Under the pieces are notes generated by a model. It was given only the letters and a program-made list of their open reading frames with translations. It had not been told where the DNA came from and ran no database searches. From assembly GCA_016808115.1 (NCBI GenBank), contig JAEQBH010002358.1, positions 62,001-126,000 of the forward strand: a stretch of DNA of 64,000 nucleotides, read 5' to 3'. A program made the position numbers and the translations under genes. The DNA comes from Tetrastigma voinierianum. Lineage: Eukaryota > Streptophyta > Magnoliopsida > Vitales > Vitaceae. Below are positions 45,481 through 57,998 of this stretch, piece after piece. Position 1 is the first letter of the stretch. Each line of letters starts with the position of its first letter.

Positions 45481-45863
45481 TCTATGAAATAATTAGAATA
45501 TTCCTTTTCTCAACTTCTTTATATTTATTAACAACCAATTTTCCTAAAAGGTGAAGTGATCCATACCTACACGTGGAGAGACAAACAAACCAAACGAAGT
45601 CTTTATGGACTTTCAAATACACGGATGAGGAACATATATATTCAAATTGCAAAATGAAGTGGTTCAAACTTGTACCCTCCTCCTATGAAACCAAGCTTAT
45701 CTCATGTACAACAATCAACTTTCCTAAAAGTTTAAAACTTATAAGATTTAGGTTTAATAGGAATATCATAGATAATAAAGTGGAAGACATGAAAGAAGTA
45801 AAGGGGCTAGAATGATGGAGGAAAAGATGAAACTAAGGGAAAGAAAAATAGAGAAAACAAAAA
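45481..45863. other. No feature recognised
   Basis: Between the end of block 3 and the CACTA terminus. The 80-codon frame at 45573-45815 has no recognisable domain and is AT-rich, so no gene is called. Confidence 0.4.
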
Positions 45864-46060
45864 CACTACAACAAAAAATAGATTCAATGGCGCTTCAATC
45901 CTTGGCGCTTTCAGAAAGTGTCAAGATTCAAGAGAAAAAAGAGGATTAAAGGGATTCAATGGCGCTTCTCAATGTTGGCATTTTATGAAAATATCATAGA
46001 TTTAATTTATGCTTTTGACCAACCTTGTCACTTTTTAAAAACGTCATTATCTTTCATTCA
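45864..46060 (+). repeat. CACTA terminal and subterminal repeats
   Basis: The terminal CACTACAACAAAAA is typical of plant CACTA elements. Short GGCGCTT repeats and a GTTGGCATTTT variant mark the transposase-binding subterminal region. Confidence 0.7.
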
Positions 46061-47153
46061 ATAAATAAATTTGTTTCTTATTCTTTAGACTAAAACTCTG
46101 GGAACTCGACAAAGCACAAAGTTCCAAACAACACATAGGCGAAATGGTAGACTACTAGGAAATCTACTCTTCTTTTCAGTCTTTCAATTGAATTAGTTGA
46201 AAGTTCCTATTGAATCATCGATCTTGTGGTATTATTGATCCAAAGACTTCTTCCAGTGGCTTGTAAATGATGAATCTAACTTTCAATGTTCTCTCACCAA
46301 TGACGTGCAAATATGGTAAGAAAATGGACTATATTTATGATTCAGACATTGATTTTGTTGGTGGATGACCTTGAGACTTCTTTGATGGTTTTATAAATGA
46401 GGAGTCTAATTTTTAATGTCTCTTTCCTTGTCTCCTTCTAATCAGGTAGTTTACATTGCTGGTTAGGGTTTTCAATGGGTCCCATGGTGCTTTAAAAGCT
46501 CTTTCCCAAAATCTCTATTCAATCTAAGAAAGTTCAGTTGGAAAGGTATAACTTTTGGTTTTTTCCCTCCAATTTAATAATGGAAAGACTAACTATGTTT
46601 GTCATTTTCCATTTGAAGTGTTGGATTTTGCATCTTTACAACAACCAAACAAGAGATGGATAATTTTTGCATTCCTTTAATTGAATGGATTCTTACTTCT
46701 TCAAAACAATAAAAAAATTATCTCAGAGGATGGTTTGGTTCTTATGGGTTAGTTCACAATAATCTTCCCTATTTTTTTGTTAAGCGGTTTAAGTTTATCA
46801 AATATGGATGATTATAGTGTTACAGTGGGCTCTACTTTAAAAAGTTGAAGAGTTTACTCTTGTAAGGTTATGTTTTTAGGGTTAATGGGTTGAGTTTGTG
46901 TTTAAGAGTTCTGACGTCGAGAATTTGCTTTTTCTAGTTGCAGAGTTAAGTTTGGTTTGAACTTTGAAGGGAGATAACTAAGGCAAAGTGGTATTTAGGT
47001 TCAGGGACAATTCTCTACTTCATGAATCCTGCGCCAGCCATTTAGAAAAATGGGTTTAAGTACCACTAAGCTGAGTCAAGTCAATCTTCATGTCAACGAA
47101 ATAAAAGAAAATAATTCTTAAGTTGGGAAGGGATGTCACCATGGCAAAGTGGA
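46061..47153. other. CACTA 5' non-coding region
   Basis: About 1.1 kb without coding frame between the subterminal repeats and the solo LTR. It contains a loose repeat of a GACTTCTT..TGAGGAGTCTAA theme (46240-46430). It probably belongs to the CACTA element. Confidence 0.4.
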
Positions 47154-49258
47154 TGTGACGCCCTAATTTCTGTGGGTCATTTTTTTTTTTTCTCAATTCC
47201 TCCACGCAATTGTCTCTATAAAATTTATAAATCTGATACAAGATTAGGAAAATGTAACACTACCTTTGGAACAATCCCGAAACTAAATTTCTATTACAAG
47301 ATTCATTATTTTAAATTGTAAAATTGGGTATTCAACCCGAAGCGTTACAAAAATATAATTGACCCAGGCCATGATCCGGCCCCTTTTTCTATGAAACTCA
47401 CGAGATCGGTTTGGCTCCCAATGTGCCTCCAGTGCACGAAAAATATTTCCCCGAAATGGGGTGAGCAATACCAGTGAAAATTTTCTACAGGGCTACTCAC
47501 CTAAAATCCACATGCAATGGCAATATGTAAACATCAGTACATTCCACATAAATAATGTAATCTATGAAGTTAATTGTCATGCATGAGGATGTGACTCCTC
47601 ATGCTCATAGCAGAGTCGACAGGACTCCTAACACCTACACTCCAAGTGTGGAAAGCTATCATTGCCATTTCACCCCAGAAGACTTGACCATTGGAAAACC
47701 CTCCCGATTTTTTTAAATTAGTAAAATCCTTATTGTGTTTCTTTATGGGCCCGCGACTTTTTCGGTGTTTCCACCCGTGAGGATCATTATGCGCCTTCAA
47801 AATTTTCACGGACTGCAGACGGTGACCATGCCTAACCCGCAATTGATTTTGGTCTTTCGCATGGGGGTGGGGAGGAGGGGAGAGGGGGATCCACTGACTT
47901 GCTTCGCGAGCACACATGATTTATATTTATAATTATGTCATACGCTGCGTGAGTCTGATTTTGGACGTGGGCCTGGTTTTTCAACTCACACTCGTTCACA
48001 AGAATGGTGAACTCTTGTTCCATGCACCCACACCCAGGCTCGTCTTTTGATGTGGCCAGGTGCATGTGAAGTACAATATGTCATTTCATGTGATGTCATG
48101 CTACATGTCTGATAAGCTGTCTGACATTTAACAAACATGGATTAATATAGTTTCTACGGATAATTTTACATCCATGAAAATATATCAGGAGCGAAATATT
48201 TTCACACTCGGCATGATAACACAAAATGGTCAATCTCGGACCCGCAAAAGAACGAGGGCACCACCACGTTCCCTTTCCTTTGTTTTGAACCATGCTTGGT
48301 TCCATTTGTCATAAACTTCGAGAACATCAAGATTTACTTGGCTTGAGGCATCAATCCCAGGTTAAAACCAAACCTTCAAACACATCTAGGGTTGTTGAAA
48401 CCAGTCCCTGAATTTTGGGAGGCCAAAAACAGAAGCTAATTCATTTAAGAAACTGACCTATGCCATTAAATGGCCTTTAAGTTGGAAAATAGTTCAAGTA
48501 GAAATTTCCTTATTCTGAGGAGTTCGAGCGGAACTCCCGAGTTTTGACCTGCAACGTAACCCTTATCACGTGGACCGACTTTACTTCAAGGTCTGGCGAA
48601 AACTGACGACCCGAACTCCGTAGATCTTAGAGAGAAGATAGAATCTCTCTCTCTCTCTCTATACACTTTCTTTCTCTCTTTTTCACGCTACTTTATACTT
48701 CTTTGGTTTCCTCCAGCTGCCCTTGTTTGTTCCATCTTTATCTCATTTTCATTTCTTTTCCAATTTCTCCTGTCCCATTTTCTCTTCTCTTATCTCTTTC
48801 TTTTTCTATTTTCTCCTCATTTCTCTTTTGGATCACTCTCACACGTAGAGATCAAGTGGGGAAACTTCCCATCACCTTCCCTCTTGCCACTTGTCAACAC
48901 CATGTTTATTATCATATTTTCCTTTATTTTTCTTTATTCTATTTATTGCATCATGTAACACATGGCTAAATGTGAGCCATGTATTTCCGCCCGCACCACA
49001 TGGCATTTTCCATGTGTCACTCCATTGAGGTACCACATGCCATCATATGATCATGCCATGTGTCCTTTATTTTTATCTTGGCAAGCGTGAAATTAGAGTA
49101 TGCAAGGTCGACCAGGGGGCTCGGCTGTGGAAGATAGATTCGGTGATTTCAACAATGAAATCCTTTTCATCATCCGAGATCTAGAAAATTTCCGGATTTT
49201 TGACCAAAATTACCGTTTTACCCTTTCTCAGAAAAATTGAATTTTCTCGGGTTTTACA
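47154..49258 (-). mobile_element. Solo LTR of gypsy chromovirus-like family, TSD GTGGA
   Basis: Read on the minus strand, the LTR starts TGTAAAACCCGAGAAAATTC and ends TTAGGGCGTCACA, 2105 bases. GTGGA occurs immediately on both sides (47149-47153 and 49259-49263), a perfect 5-base target duplication. It aligns with the 5' LTR at 57999-60643: the start (GAAAATTCAATTTTT, TCTAGATCTCG, ATGATGAA), the GGCATTGCTCACCC block and the end (AATTAGGG, GTCA). It lacks a GC-rich segment of several hundred bases present in the other LTR. Intact ends without any internal region indicate LTR-LTR recombination. Confidence 0.9.
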
Positions 49259-50189
49259 GTGGAGGGCCCAGGATTTCCTCTCCTTCTCTATTTTTTCAGA
49301 CTTTGAATGTACGAAAATGAGGCTATAAGCTATTTCAATCCTTGCAATATGTGCTCTATAGTCATGCCACTTCAAAATCAATTAGCCTAAGGACCTAGTG
49401 ACATGTATTGTCATATCTATAAATTAGTCTAGCTCACGTTTTAAAAAAAGTTTGTTAATTAAAGTTGTTTATTTTATGTTTGATATCAATGGAAAGTCAA
49501 AATATTTTATAATCTTGTATGGAAAGAGATGATAGGTAAATTAATACTCACCTAATTAAATATTTTTACTTTATTTTTAAAATGCTTTCTATTCATTGAG
49601 AAGTTTAAATAGAATATTACTAACTTTCTCAAAAAAAAAAAAGAAAAAGAATATTACTGTCAAATGAGAAAAATATGCCTTATATACATGAATATTGATT
49701 TATAAAAAATGAGAAATTAAGCAAAATATTTATTTAAAATAAGCCACACAAATAAGGATACTACTATCAAAATGAGAATATATACCTTATATACATGGGA
49801 ATATTGATTATCGAAATGAGAAATAAGCAAAGTATTTTGTTAAAATAAGCTACACAAATAGGAGAAATAAGATTTGGGGTCCAATAAATATTATATAAAA
49901 AATTTTAGTAGCTAGAATTAAATAAAATATGTAGACAAAATGAAAATACATGCTAAGGAAAATCAAGGCCGATAAAAAAGTTTTCCTTTTCTCGAAACAC
50001 TTTTATTTTACCTATTTTCTTAGATGTGTTTGATAAAAATCTTATTTTTCTTTTTGCCCCAATGCCATGTCCTTTTCTTATAAAATTAGATAATTATTTT
50101 ACCTCAAATATGATTTGAATAATTTTTGATAAAAACAAAAAAAAAAAAGGCATAAAACCTATAATGCTATGATGATATTTTAAAAATTG

Positions 50190-51060
50190 AGCCCAGGTGG
50201 TAGGCGTGAAAGATTCTTGGTTCACGGTTTAACGATCGAACGAGTAGTCAAATTGCAATTGAACCGATGACGTCATAAATATATTATTTATATTTATTAC
50301 AATTAAAAATAAGTATATTATTACAAATTATATTTCATATCACTATATTACTGTTTTTGGTATTATTAAATAAAACACGTATCTTACCTAAACATTAAAA
50401 TCTATTGAAATTGAAGTATTAATATAGTTTAACTATTCAAATAGTATATCTAACTTATTATTATTTTCTACTTTTTTGATGATACTATAGCATATTTTTT
50501 AATTTATTTAATATATCTAACTTATTTATTTATTTTGTTATTATTAATGTTTTTTAATTTTATTAAATAAAACATGTATGGTTCCTAAATATCAAATTTT
50601 GTTGAAAAGTATATATGTTTAGTTCATTTTGATAGCATCTAACTTATTATTTATTTAATATTATTATTTTACTATCATTTTATAATAGCATATGCATATT
50701 TCTAAATAACTTAATAAATCTAACTTATTTATTTATATAGTTATTATTATTTTTATTATTTAGTAAGGTAGAAAACAGTGGAAACGATTGTATTTCAGCA
50801 GCTTTACTTGAGCTTTTCAAGCACACACAAAAACATAGGAGCACAGTAAAGGCTTTAAAAGCCTTAGTTAACTGCAGAAAGCCATGTTGGGAATTGGAAT
50901 GGCCATTGATGGCGGTTGATGGAGTGGATATAAATTGAAGATGTATTAATTATTTTAAATGGAGGAGCCCATGGGGCTTTGAACCTTGCGGTTCATAGCG
51001 AATCGTCCGGTTTATCTAGGTCAACGATCCAACTGTTAGTATAGTCGAGTTTATTGGGGA
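50190..51060. repeat. Possible unclassified element with GGTTCA-rich ends
   Basis: Both ends carry GGTTCA/CGGTTT-rich sequence (CTTGGTTCACGGTTTAACGATCG left; CTTGCGGTTCATAGCG and CGTCCGGTTTATC right) around an AT-rich middle containing TCTAACTTATTATTTAT-type repeats. This resembles MITE-like elements with GGTTC-type ends. No target duplication was established. Confidence 0.3.
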
Positions 51061-51451
51061 GATAAAATACTTTTATATTAAGAAATTGAATTTTCTTATA
51101 TTTGACTTTTATAGAATGAAAATTGATATTTTTTTGTTTAAATATTTATTTTTCTAAGAAACGTAACAATGAGAAATAATTTTCTCATGTTTGATTTCCT
51201 TCAAGAAAATGTGCAATTTGAAATAAAGTTATAACTGTTTATTGGATTTATTGATTATTATTATTATATTATTATTCTTATTATATTTTTCTTTTAAATA
51301 TAAAAAAAGAGACATCAAAATTAATAGTTATCCCAAATGACCACTTATTGTCCTTCTCAAGTTTAATTCAAACACAAAGACATTATATTTTAAGTAAAAG
51401 TCATTCCATTCTCAAAAAAAAAAATTAAAATTAAAAGTCATCCCTTAGTTG

Positions 51452-51453
<2 letters not shown>

Positions 51454-51526
<73 letters not shown>
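51454..51526. repeat. (TA)n microsatellite
   Basis: About 36 uninterrupted TA units in AT-rich DNA. The poly-Tyr/Ile frame across it is an artefact. Confidence 0.9.
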
Positions 51527-51527
<1 letters not shown>

Positions 51528-52249
51528 CCATTTTTATGAAGATAGTGGGAATTAAAAAAATGATACAATTAGTTAATAATAATTATCATCATCATCATCA
51601 TTTAGGCTATTATGATACCTTAGATAATAATAAAAATTTTGGTTGTCTTATTATTTATTTTGTGGGACAATTACTTATGTGCACTTTAAATTATCAAAAT
51701 CAATTAATTTCATTCAATTTCCTTCATAGTTTTTTGACAGCTTAGATGTTGTTTTAAGTTAAAAGTTTGTTCTTAAGCCTTCCAGTTAAAAGTTATATAT
51801 TTGAAATAAACATATGCTAGAATGAGTGTAAGTTAATCTTGTAAATGATTCCAAAAATGTTAATCTTGTAAAATTAATGCAATAAGTAATTAATTTTTAA
51901 AAAATGAAATTAAGCACATTGGTGGTTGACACATAGAAATTATGTATTGGGATAGGAACCACCCCCTAATTTATGATGTTAGAAATGTCAGCATAAAACA
52001 AATAACATAACTTGATATTATATATGTTAATATTGGGATAGGAACCAGTTGATATACACTTGTTGATATTCTATAAGTTAATCTACCCTTACCCTTGTTG
52101 TAAGGGTAGATCTATGTAACCAAAGTCAAAATGATTAGAATAGTAATGTTCATCCCTTCTATCTTCGATTTGACATGCTAATAAATATTGTATTAAATTG
52201 ATTTTTTATTATTCTTTTAATAAAGGAAATAGAGGTTCTCATAGAATAT

Positions 52250-55200
52250 GTTAAGAAATCATAGATATGTTCTTCCATTTTAAGTTTGATCACTGTTGGA
52301 AGTTTGTTCTTTAAAAATTGACCGTTCATAGATCTTAGATCTCAAAGGATAGAAGATCGGAGGAATATGAAGATGAAGTACAATGTTTTGTTACATTTAC
52401 AGTACAAAATTCTGTAAATAAAACCTCCATTAAATGTCCATGATTACAATGTGGTAATATGATATTCCATACTCCTCAAAAGATTCAAGAACATTTATTT
52501 TTCTATGGAATTGATCAAACTTATCATACATGGTATTGGCATGGACAGGCAGCTCCAAGTGGACCACCAATCATAAGAGTAGAACATTATGATAGACTTT
52601 AATTTGATGATCAACATAGTACAATATAAATGGTTCAAGTTGCAAATGATGATTGTCAAAATGATCCTGAATTATTCTGAATTACTACAAAAGATACAAA
52701 AAAACCATTATATCTTTGGTTGTAAACTTTACAAGATTGTCTTCCTTGATCAAATCGTACAGCTTTGAGAGCATGCTGGGTGAGTGCGATAAGAGCTTTT
52801 ACAAATACTTGGAGATATGTTGCTTTTAAACAATGAATTGCCTTTGTCCATGTATGTAGCGAAAAAGACATTAAATTCTTTAGGAATGGAATATGAGAAA
52901 ATACATGCATGCCCAAATGATTATGTTCTTTATCGGAAGGAGTTGAAAGATGCATTCTTATGTCCTACCTATGGAACTTCGAGGTGGAGGACAGATAAAA
53001 CAGGGACTAAGAGAAGAAAAGGAGTTCCTGTGAAAGTAATGTGGTATTTCCCTCAAATTCCAAGATTTAAAAGAATGTTTCAATCATCGAAAATTACAAA
53101 AGAGCTCATATGGCATGTTGAAGAAAGCAATTTTGTTTGGAAAATGTGTCATCCATCAGATTCACCATCATGGAAGTTAGTTGACCCTAGATGGCTTGAG
53201 TTTTCCTTAGAACCTAGAAACTTGAGACTTGTCATTTCTGCATATGGCATAAATCCTCATAGTTCATTTAATAGAAAACATAGTTGTTGGCACATTCTCA
53301 TTATAATTTATAACCTTCCTCCATAGCTTTGCATGAAAAGAAAATTTATGACGTTATTTTTATTAATTTCTGGTCCACGACAACCTAGAAATGACATTGA
53401 TATCTATTTAGCACCGCTAATAGAAGATCTTATAACATTGTGGGAGGTTGGAGTCAAAGTTTACGATGCACATCAACAAGAGTTCTTTACATTAAGAGTC
53501 GTTCTATTATGGACAATCAATGATTTTCTTGCATATGGAAACTTATCATGGTGCACAGTTAAGGGATATTATGGTTGCTCAATATGTGAAGAAGAAACAT
53601 ATTCTTGTAGGTTAAAGCATGGAAAAAAGAACTCCTATACAGGACATAAACGATTTCTTCCAAGAAACCATCCATATAGGAAACAAAGGAAAGCATTCAA
53701 TGGAAAATAAGAGTTATGATCACCTCCGCAAATATTGATTGGAGTGGAAATTTTAAATCAATAGAATATGATATTCTTTGGGGAAAAAAAATGTTAATCG
53801 TGGTAAATCCAAAGTCAACAATACAAATTGTTGGAAAAAGAAGTCCATCTTCTTTGATCTTGAGTATTGGAAATATCTTCATGTTTGTCATAATTTGGAT
53901 GTAATGAATATTGAGAAAAATTTTGTGACAACATCAATGGTACCATATAACATTGTAGGTAAAGATAGGATGGAGGGCTTAATTTTGGCAGTCTTGTAGA
54001 AATGGGCTTAAGGAGTGAATTGGCACCAAGGTTTGAATCGAAGAGAACATATCTCCCTCCTGCATGTTATACGCTTTCTATAATGGAAAAGACGATGTTT
54101 TGCCAAACAATTTCACAATTGAAGGTTCCTTATGGGGTCTGTTCTAACCTTTGAAACCTCGTGTCTATGGAAGACTTGAGGCTTTATGGCTTAAAATCCC
54201 ATGACCATCAGGCATTAATGCAACAATTGTTGCCAGTTTATTTCTGTTCTATCTTGCCCAAGCACATGAGGAATGTCATTTGTAGATTGAGTTTCTTTTT
54301 CAATGCTCTCTGTAGTAAAGTCCTTAATGTTCCTTTATTAGATGAGCTACAAAATGAGATAGTGGTGACATTATGCTTGTTTGAAAAGTACTTCCTACCT
54401 TCATTCTTTGATATGATGGTGCATCTTACTATGCATCTTGTAAGAGAAGTAAGACTTTGTGGACCGATTTACTTTAGGTGAATGTACCCATTTGAAAAGT
54501 TTATGAAAGTGTTAAAAGGCTATGTACGAAATTGTGCCAACTTGAAGGTTGTATTACCCGAATGCTATGTGCGAAGGAGGAGGAGGAGGAGGAGGAGGAG
54601 GGGAGGAGGAGGAGGAGGAGGAGGAGGAGGAGGGGAGGAGGAGGGGAGGAGGAGAGGGAGGAGGAGGAGGAGAGGAGGAGGAGGAGGAATGGGTGGTTTA
54701 TGCCAGTACTTATCAAAATGTGGATGCAATTGGAATTCCTAGTAGTTCAAACATTGACCAAAATTTTGGGGCACCAATATTTGGAGGTCATACTATGAAG
54801 GTTGATTCCAATTTATGGTTTCATACACATCATTATGTGTTGGAAAATACCTCGATTGTCCAACCTTATATTGAGTAAGAACCACTAACTTTTTGTTTCT
54901 TTATTTATTGTACATATAATATATGACTCTAATTATGCAATTATTATACATTACTTCATAGAGTGCTCACGCAATGGTTGAAAGTGAAACATCTACATCA
55001 ATAAAAAAAAGGCAAAAGATGTTACAAGATGAGCATGCACGTACTTTTACTTTTTGGTTATGAAAAAAGGTACTATAATGGTTTCTTAAGTTTTCCATGT
55101 CTTTTACATTAATGGTTAACATATAAATGATAACTAGAACTTATTTCTATAGGTTGAAATTGCAATTGGAAATAACGAACTTGTATTTCAAGAAACCCTT

Positions 55201-55600
55201 GATGGAGTAGCTGATGGTCAAGCCATTATGTGATGAAGTATCATGGTTATGTCATCGATGCGTCCCTATATAATAATACCAAGGGCGTGATGATTCTGAG
55301 CTACGAAATAGTGGAGTTAATATTGTAGCAACTTGGTATTAAAATTGCTAGTGCTAAGGATAAAAATCTTGTTTTTGGGGAGCTTTGCTTCTATGGGGTT
55401 ATTACTGAGATTTGGGACCTTAATTATACTATGTTCAGAATTCCAATCTTCAAGTGTGATTGGGTTGATAATAAGAATGGAATCAAAGTTGATGATCTTG
55501 GGTTTACCTTAGTTGACTTTAGCAGAGTGGCTCATAAGTAAGATCTGTTCATATTAGCCTCCCAAGCTACGAAAGTCTTCTATGTACAAGATGAACTTAA
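52250..55600 (+). pseudogene. CACTA Tnp2-type transposase, decayed
   Basis: A transposase-associated domain is read at 52420-52600: CGNMIFHTPQKIQEHLFFYG and QTYHTWYWHGQ. The Tnp2 core begins at 52817; at 52960-53320 it gives CPTYGTSRW, MWYFPQIPRFKRMFQSS, WKMCHPSDSPSWKLVDPRW and GINPHSSFNRKHSCW. It continues in a second frame at 53333-53700 with ISGPRQPRNDIDIYLAPLI and LWTINDFLAYGNLSW. A DUF4218-type domain lies at 54180-54540 with LKSHDHQALMQQLLPVYF and MMVHLTMHLVREVRLCGPIY. A DUF4216-like C-terminal part, with a VAHKSDPFILASQA-like segment, is shifted at 55190-55640. These proteins cut CACTA ends. Frameshifts between nearly all domains and a trinucleotide expansion make it inactive. Confidence 0.85.
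54573..54688. repeat. (GGA)n expansion inside Tnp2-type gene
   Basis: About 115 bases of nearly pure GGA with a few interruptions, placed after codons for CITRMLCAKE and before VDAIGIPSSSN. In related transposases this point usually has a short acidic stretch, so the array looks like expansion of a Glu codon pair. Confidence 0.8.
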
Positions 55601-55640
55601 TCCAAGATGGTTAATTTTTTTTGTCAACTCCTCAACAAGA

Positions 55641-56099
55641 CTTTACAAAAAGAGCAAACGATAATAATCCCATGGACATTTCTCTTGAACACAATCAAGT
55701 CATATCTTCTTTGCCAAAATTGAATTATTTGATGCAATGGATGACTCTAATCAAATTTGTATTCGATATGATTGTGAGGGAATTTGGGTTGAGAACAAAT
55801 CATATATGTAACCAAACTGTAGCTTTGTTATGGTATTGTGAATTGATATGCTACTATAGTTTTTTGTAGTGTAAATGTATGCTTACTAGTTCATTTATTT
55901 GTCTTTATTATTGGATGATTGTTATGCTTTCAATTTTAGTTAATGTCAGGTTGATGTTATCCAAAACATTGAGATTATTATGTTTTATGCAAATCAGCTG
56001 ATTAGGTAATGTCTTAAATTAGTTAATTTTTTATACTATAAATTTTTCTTAGATATTTCAGTACTTCTATTTAAACATTATATTTATTTTTATGACAGG
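55641..56099 (+). other. Spacer between the two CACTA genes
   Basis: Contains the tail of the Tnp2-type gene (STPQQDF) and AT-rich spacer. No further domain is recognised. Confidence 0.4.
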
Positions 56100-57980
56100 T
56101 ATGGATATAGAACAAAAAGATAAAACAACTACAAAAAAAAAAAAAGATGTAGAGGGATAACAAGAAAGATTATGATTAGCAAGAATAGGAGCAAAGGAAT
56201 AAAACTTACGGTAAAGTATAATGTTGATGGTGTTTATGTCGAACAAGCTGTTGTGCATCTCACAAGTTATTTAGGCGTATTGGCACGTACTATGGTGCCA
56301 ATTAGATATAGCACTTGGCACCATGTACCTAAGCAATTGAAGAATAAATTGTAGGACTCCATTGGAGTAAACTAGTCTTTTTTCTATCCTATAATGTTTT
56401 TTAATTCTATTTGTGAAACCTTTTAATAACTAATAACTATGTTCATTACTTCTAGAATTTGCATTTACATTGGATTGTAAAAGTAGAAGAATTGTATGAA
56501 ATCAATGAAGCCCGAGTGCTAAGATCATTAAAGAACATGTTGGCCCCTTAAAATGTCATTTCTTTCAAAGACCAACCAAGCTCTTACTCGCACCAGTTGA
56601 ATACATTTTTATTAAAGATGAAGATTGGACAATCTTTGTCAAAGAAAGATTGTCTAAAAGATTTCAGGTAAATTTCTAATTATTTTCATGTCATATACTC
56701 ATATTTTCTTTACTTAATTTGAAATAAAATTTGTAGGAGTTTAGAGAAGTTCAAAAAGAAAGAAGGAAGAAACATATTTATAATCATCATCTTAGTAGGA
56801 AGGGATATGCTGGTCTTGAGGATGAGATGGTAAGTTATAGATGTTGTTTATTTACATTTTTTTATGTTGAAATTGACTGGATACTCCTTATATTACATTT
56901 CAATATTTTAATAGATGGCAACAACTGGCTTTATGAAAGTCATTGATATAAGCATATTATGGAAGAAAGCAATGGAGAAAAAAGATGGCACTTATGATGA
57001 AGTAAGTCACATTCAGTAGAGGAAGATTGTAAGCATAGTTATGTAACATATATTTCATTTACGTTAATAACTTATTCATATTAACCAATATGACATTAAA
57101 TTTTATAACATTATTGTGTCTTAGGATAAGATGTTGCAAGAGTCACAGAAAATGGTTCGGTTCAATGGAAATGGCTTATACTTACGAGCATTAGGAACTC
57201 TTGAATATAGTGAAGTCGATCTGGGGCTAAAGGAAAGCGCCACACGAAAATATTTCCATTCTATGGTGGATCGTGCTTTGCGGGAATTTATGAAAGAATA
57301 TGAAGAGCGACAATCAAAGTTTGAAGCAAACATTTTAGTCCAACTCTCTCATATGGTACCTACCACACCTCAATCTAATGTTAGTAACTCTAACATGTTC
57401 CAAAAACATATTGTCCTTCCTGAAATTGTTGAGTAACCAAGCATCAGGTAGATGACCCGCTCTTCGAGTTTCTAAAAGCAAACAAGGTTTGATGTAATTA
57501 ATAATATGTTCTATAATAAAAATGTAATAACACATAAACTCATAATTTTCATATCACTTATCTAGTTGAATCATTCCTATATAGTAGTAATGTTACAATA
57601 TATGTTTGTATAATAAATTATATTAATAAGCTCAATAAGTTATGATAACTCATTTTTGTCTAACTAATTCTTACCTACTTGTAAAATTATCAACTTTAGA
57701 TAGTTGCATATAATTAAACAATATTGTTTCATTTTATAGGTTAGGAAATGTCAATTGGTGAACAAAAGAAAATGTAGTTCTTATTTGGAACAATAGTACT
57801 TGAATGTGGTGTTAACTTCCTTCTTATTATGGATGCTTCTTATGATCCAAATGCACTACTTCTTGTGCCTATTCCAAGCCAAATTACCACTATTGGAGAT
57901 GCTATTGGGCATCAAGTTTTTATAACCCTACAATTGGTCATTTCTTACTCATCTCATCGAGTTTGTGCTTTTTAGTAAAA
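56100..57980 (+). pseudogene. Second CACTA transposase (Transposase_24 / Ptta-En-Spm type)
   Basis: An exon-like series lies on the plus strand. 56200-56350 gives TVKYNVDGVYVEQAVVH and YLGVLARTMVPIRYSTWHHV. 56530-56670 gives KEHVGPLKCHFFQRP and VEYIFIKDEDWTIFVKERLS. 56735-56830 gives EFREVQKERRKKHIYNHHLS and KGYAGLEDEM; then MATTGFMKVIDISILWKKAM. 57124-57436 gives a 100-codon frame with YSEVDLGLKESATRKYF and YEERQSKFEANI. A last part at 57790-57960 (ECGVNFLLIMDASYDPNAL-like, ITTIGDAIGHQV) resembles the C-terminal domain of CACTA accessory transposases. GT/AG-like boundaries (CAG/GTAAAT near 56670; TTTGTAG at 56735) suggest introns. The gene ends at the gypsy insertion. Confidence 0.75.
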
Positions 57981-57998
57981 ATATCTTGTTACTACTAA

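Larger units (their letters stand above)
49264..52250. other. AT-rich CACTA interior / upstream of Tnp2, with smaller repeats
   Basis: About 3 kb without coding sequence. It contains a (TA)n array at 51454-51526 and a possible separate element at 50190-51060. A TATACCTTATATACATG-type repeat occurs twice (49677 and 49780), a small tandem duplication of about 105 bases. Confidence 0.45.
45864..57998 (+). mobile_element. CACTA (En/Spm) DNA transposon, autonomous-type, decayed and nested
   Basis: The left terminus is CACTACAACAAAAAATAG at 45864. Subterminal GGCGCTT repeats follow at 45889, 45904 and 45961, often preceded by GATTCAATGGCGC. Two CACTA genes follow, a Tnp2-type transposase (52.3-55.6 kb) and a second transposase (56.1-57.98 kb). 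A solo gypsy LTR (47154-49258) is inserted in the 5' part, and a gypsy element starts at 57999, at the end of the second gene. The right TAGTG terminus is not visible and may lie beyond the gypsy element. That the left terminus and the genes belong to one element is inferred from order and orientation. Confidence 0.7.

Noticed and set aside
47570..48305. Several frames of 65-115 codons within the solo LTR
   Set aside because: They lie in LTR sequence with defined ends and target duplication and have no domain.
51449..51745. 98-codon frame beginning with repeated Tyr-Ile
   Set aside because: Translation of a (TA)n array and AT-rich DNA; no domain.
54482..54878. Arg-, Glu- and Gly-rich frames of 71-109 codons
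   Set aside because: Three readings of the (GGA)n array within the decayed Tnp2-type gene, not separate proteins.
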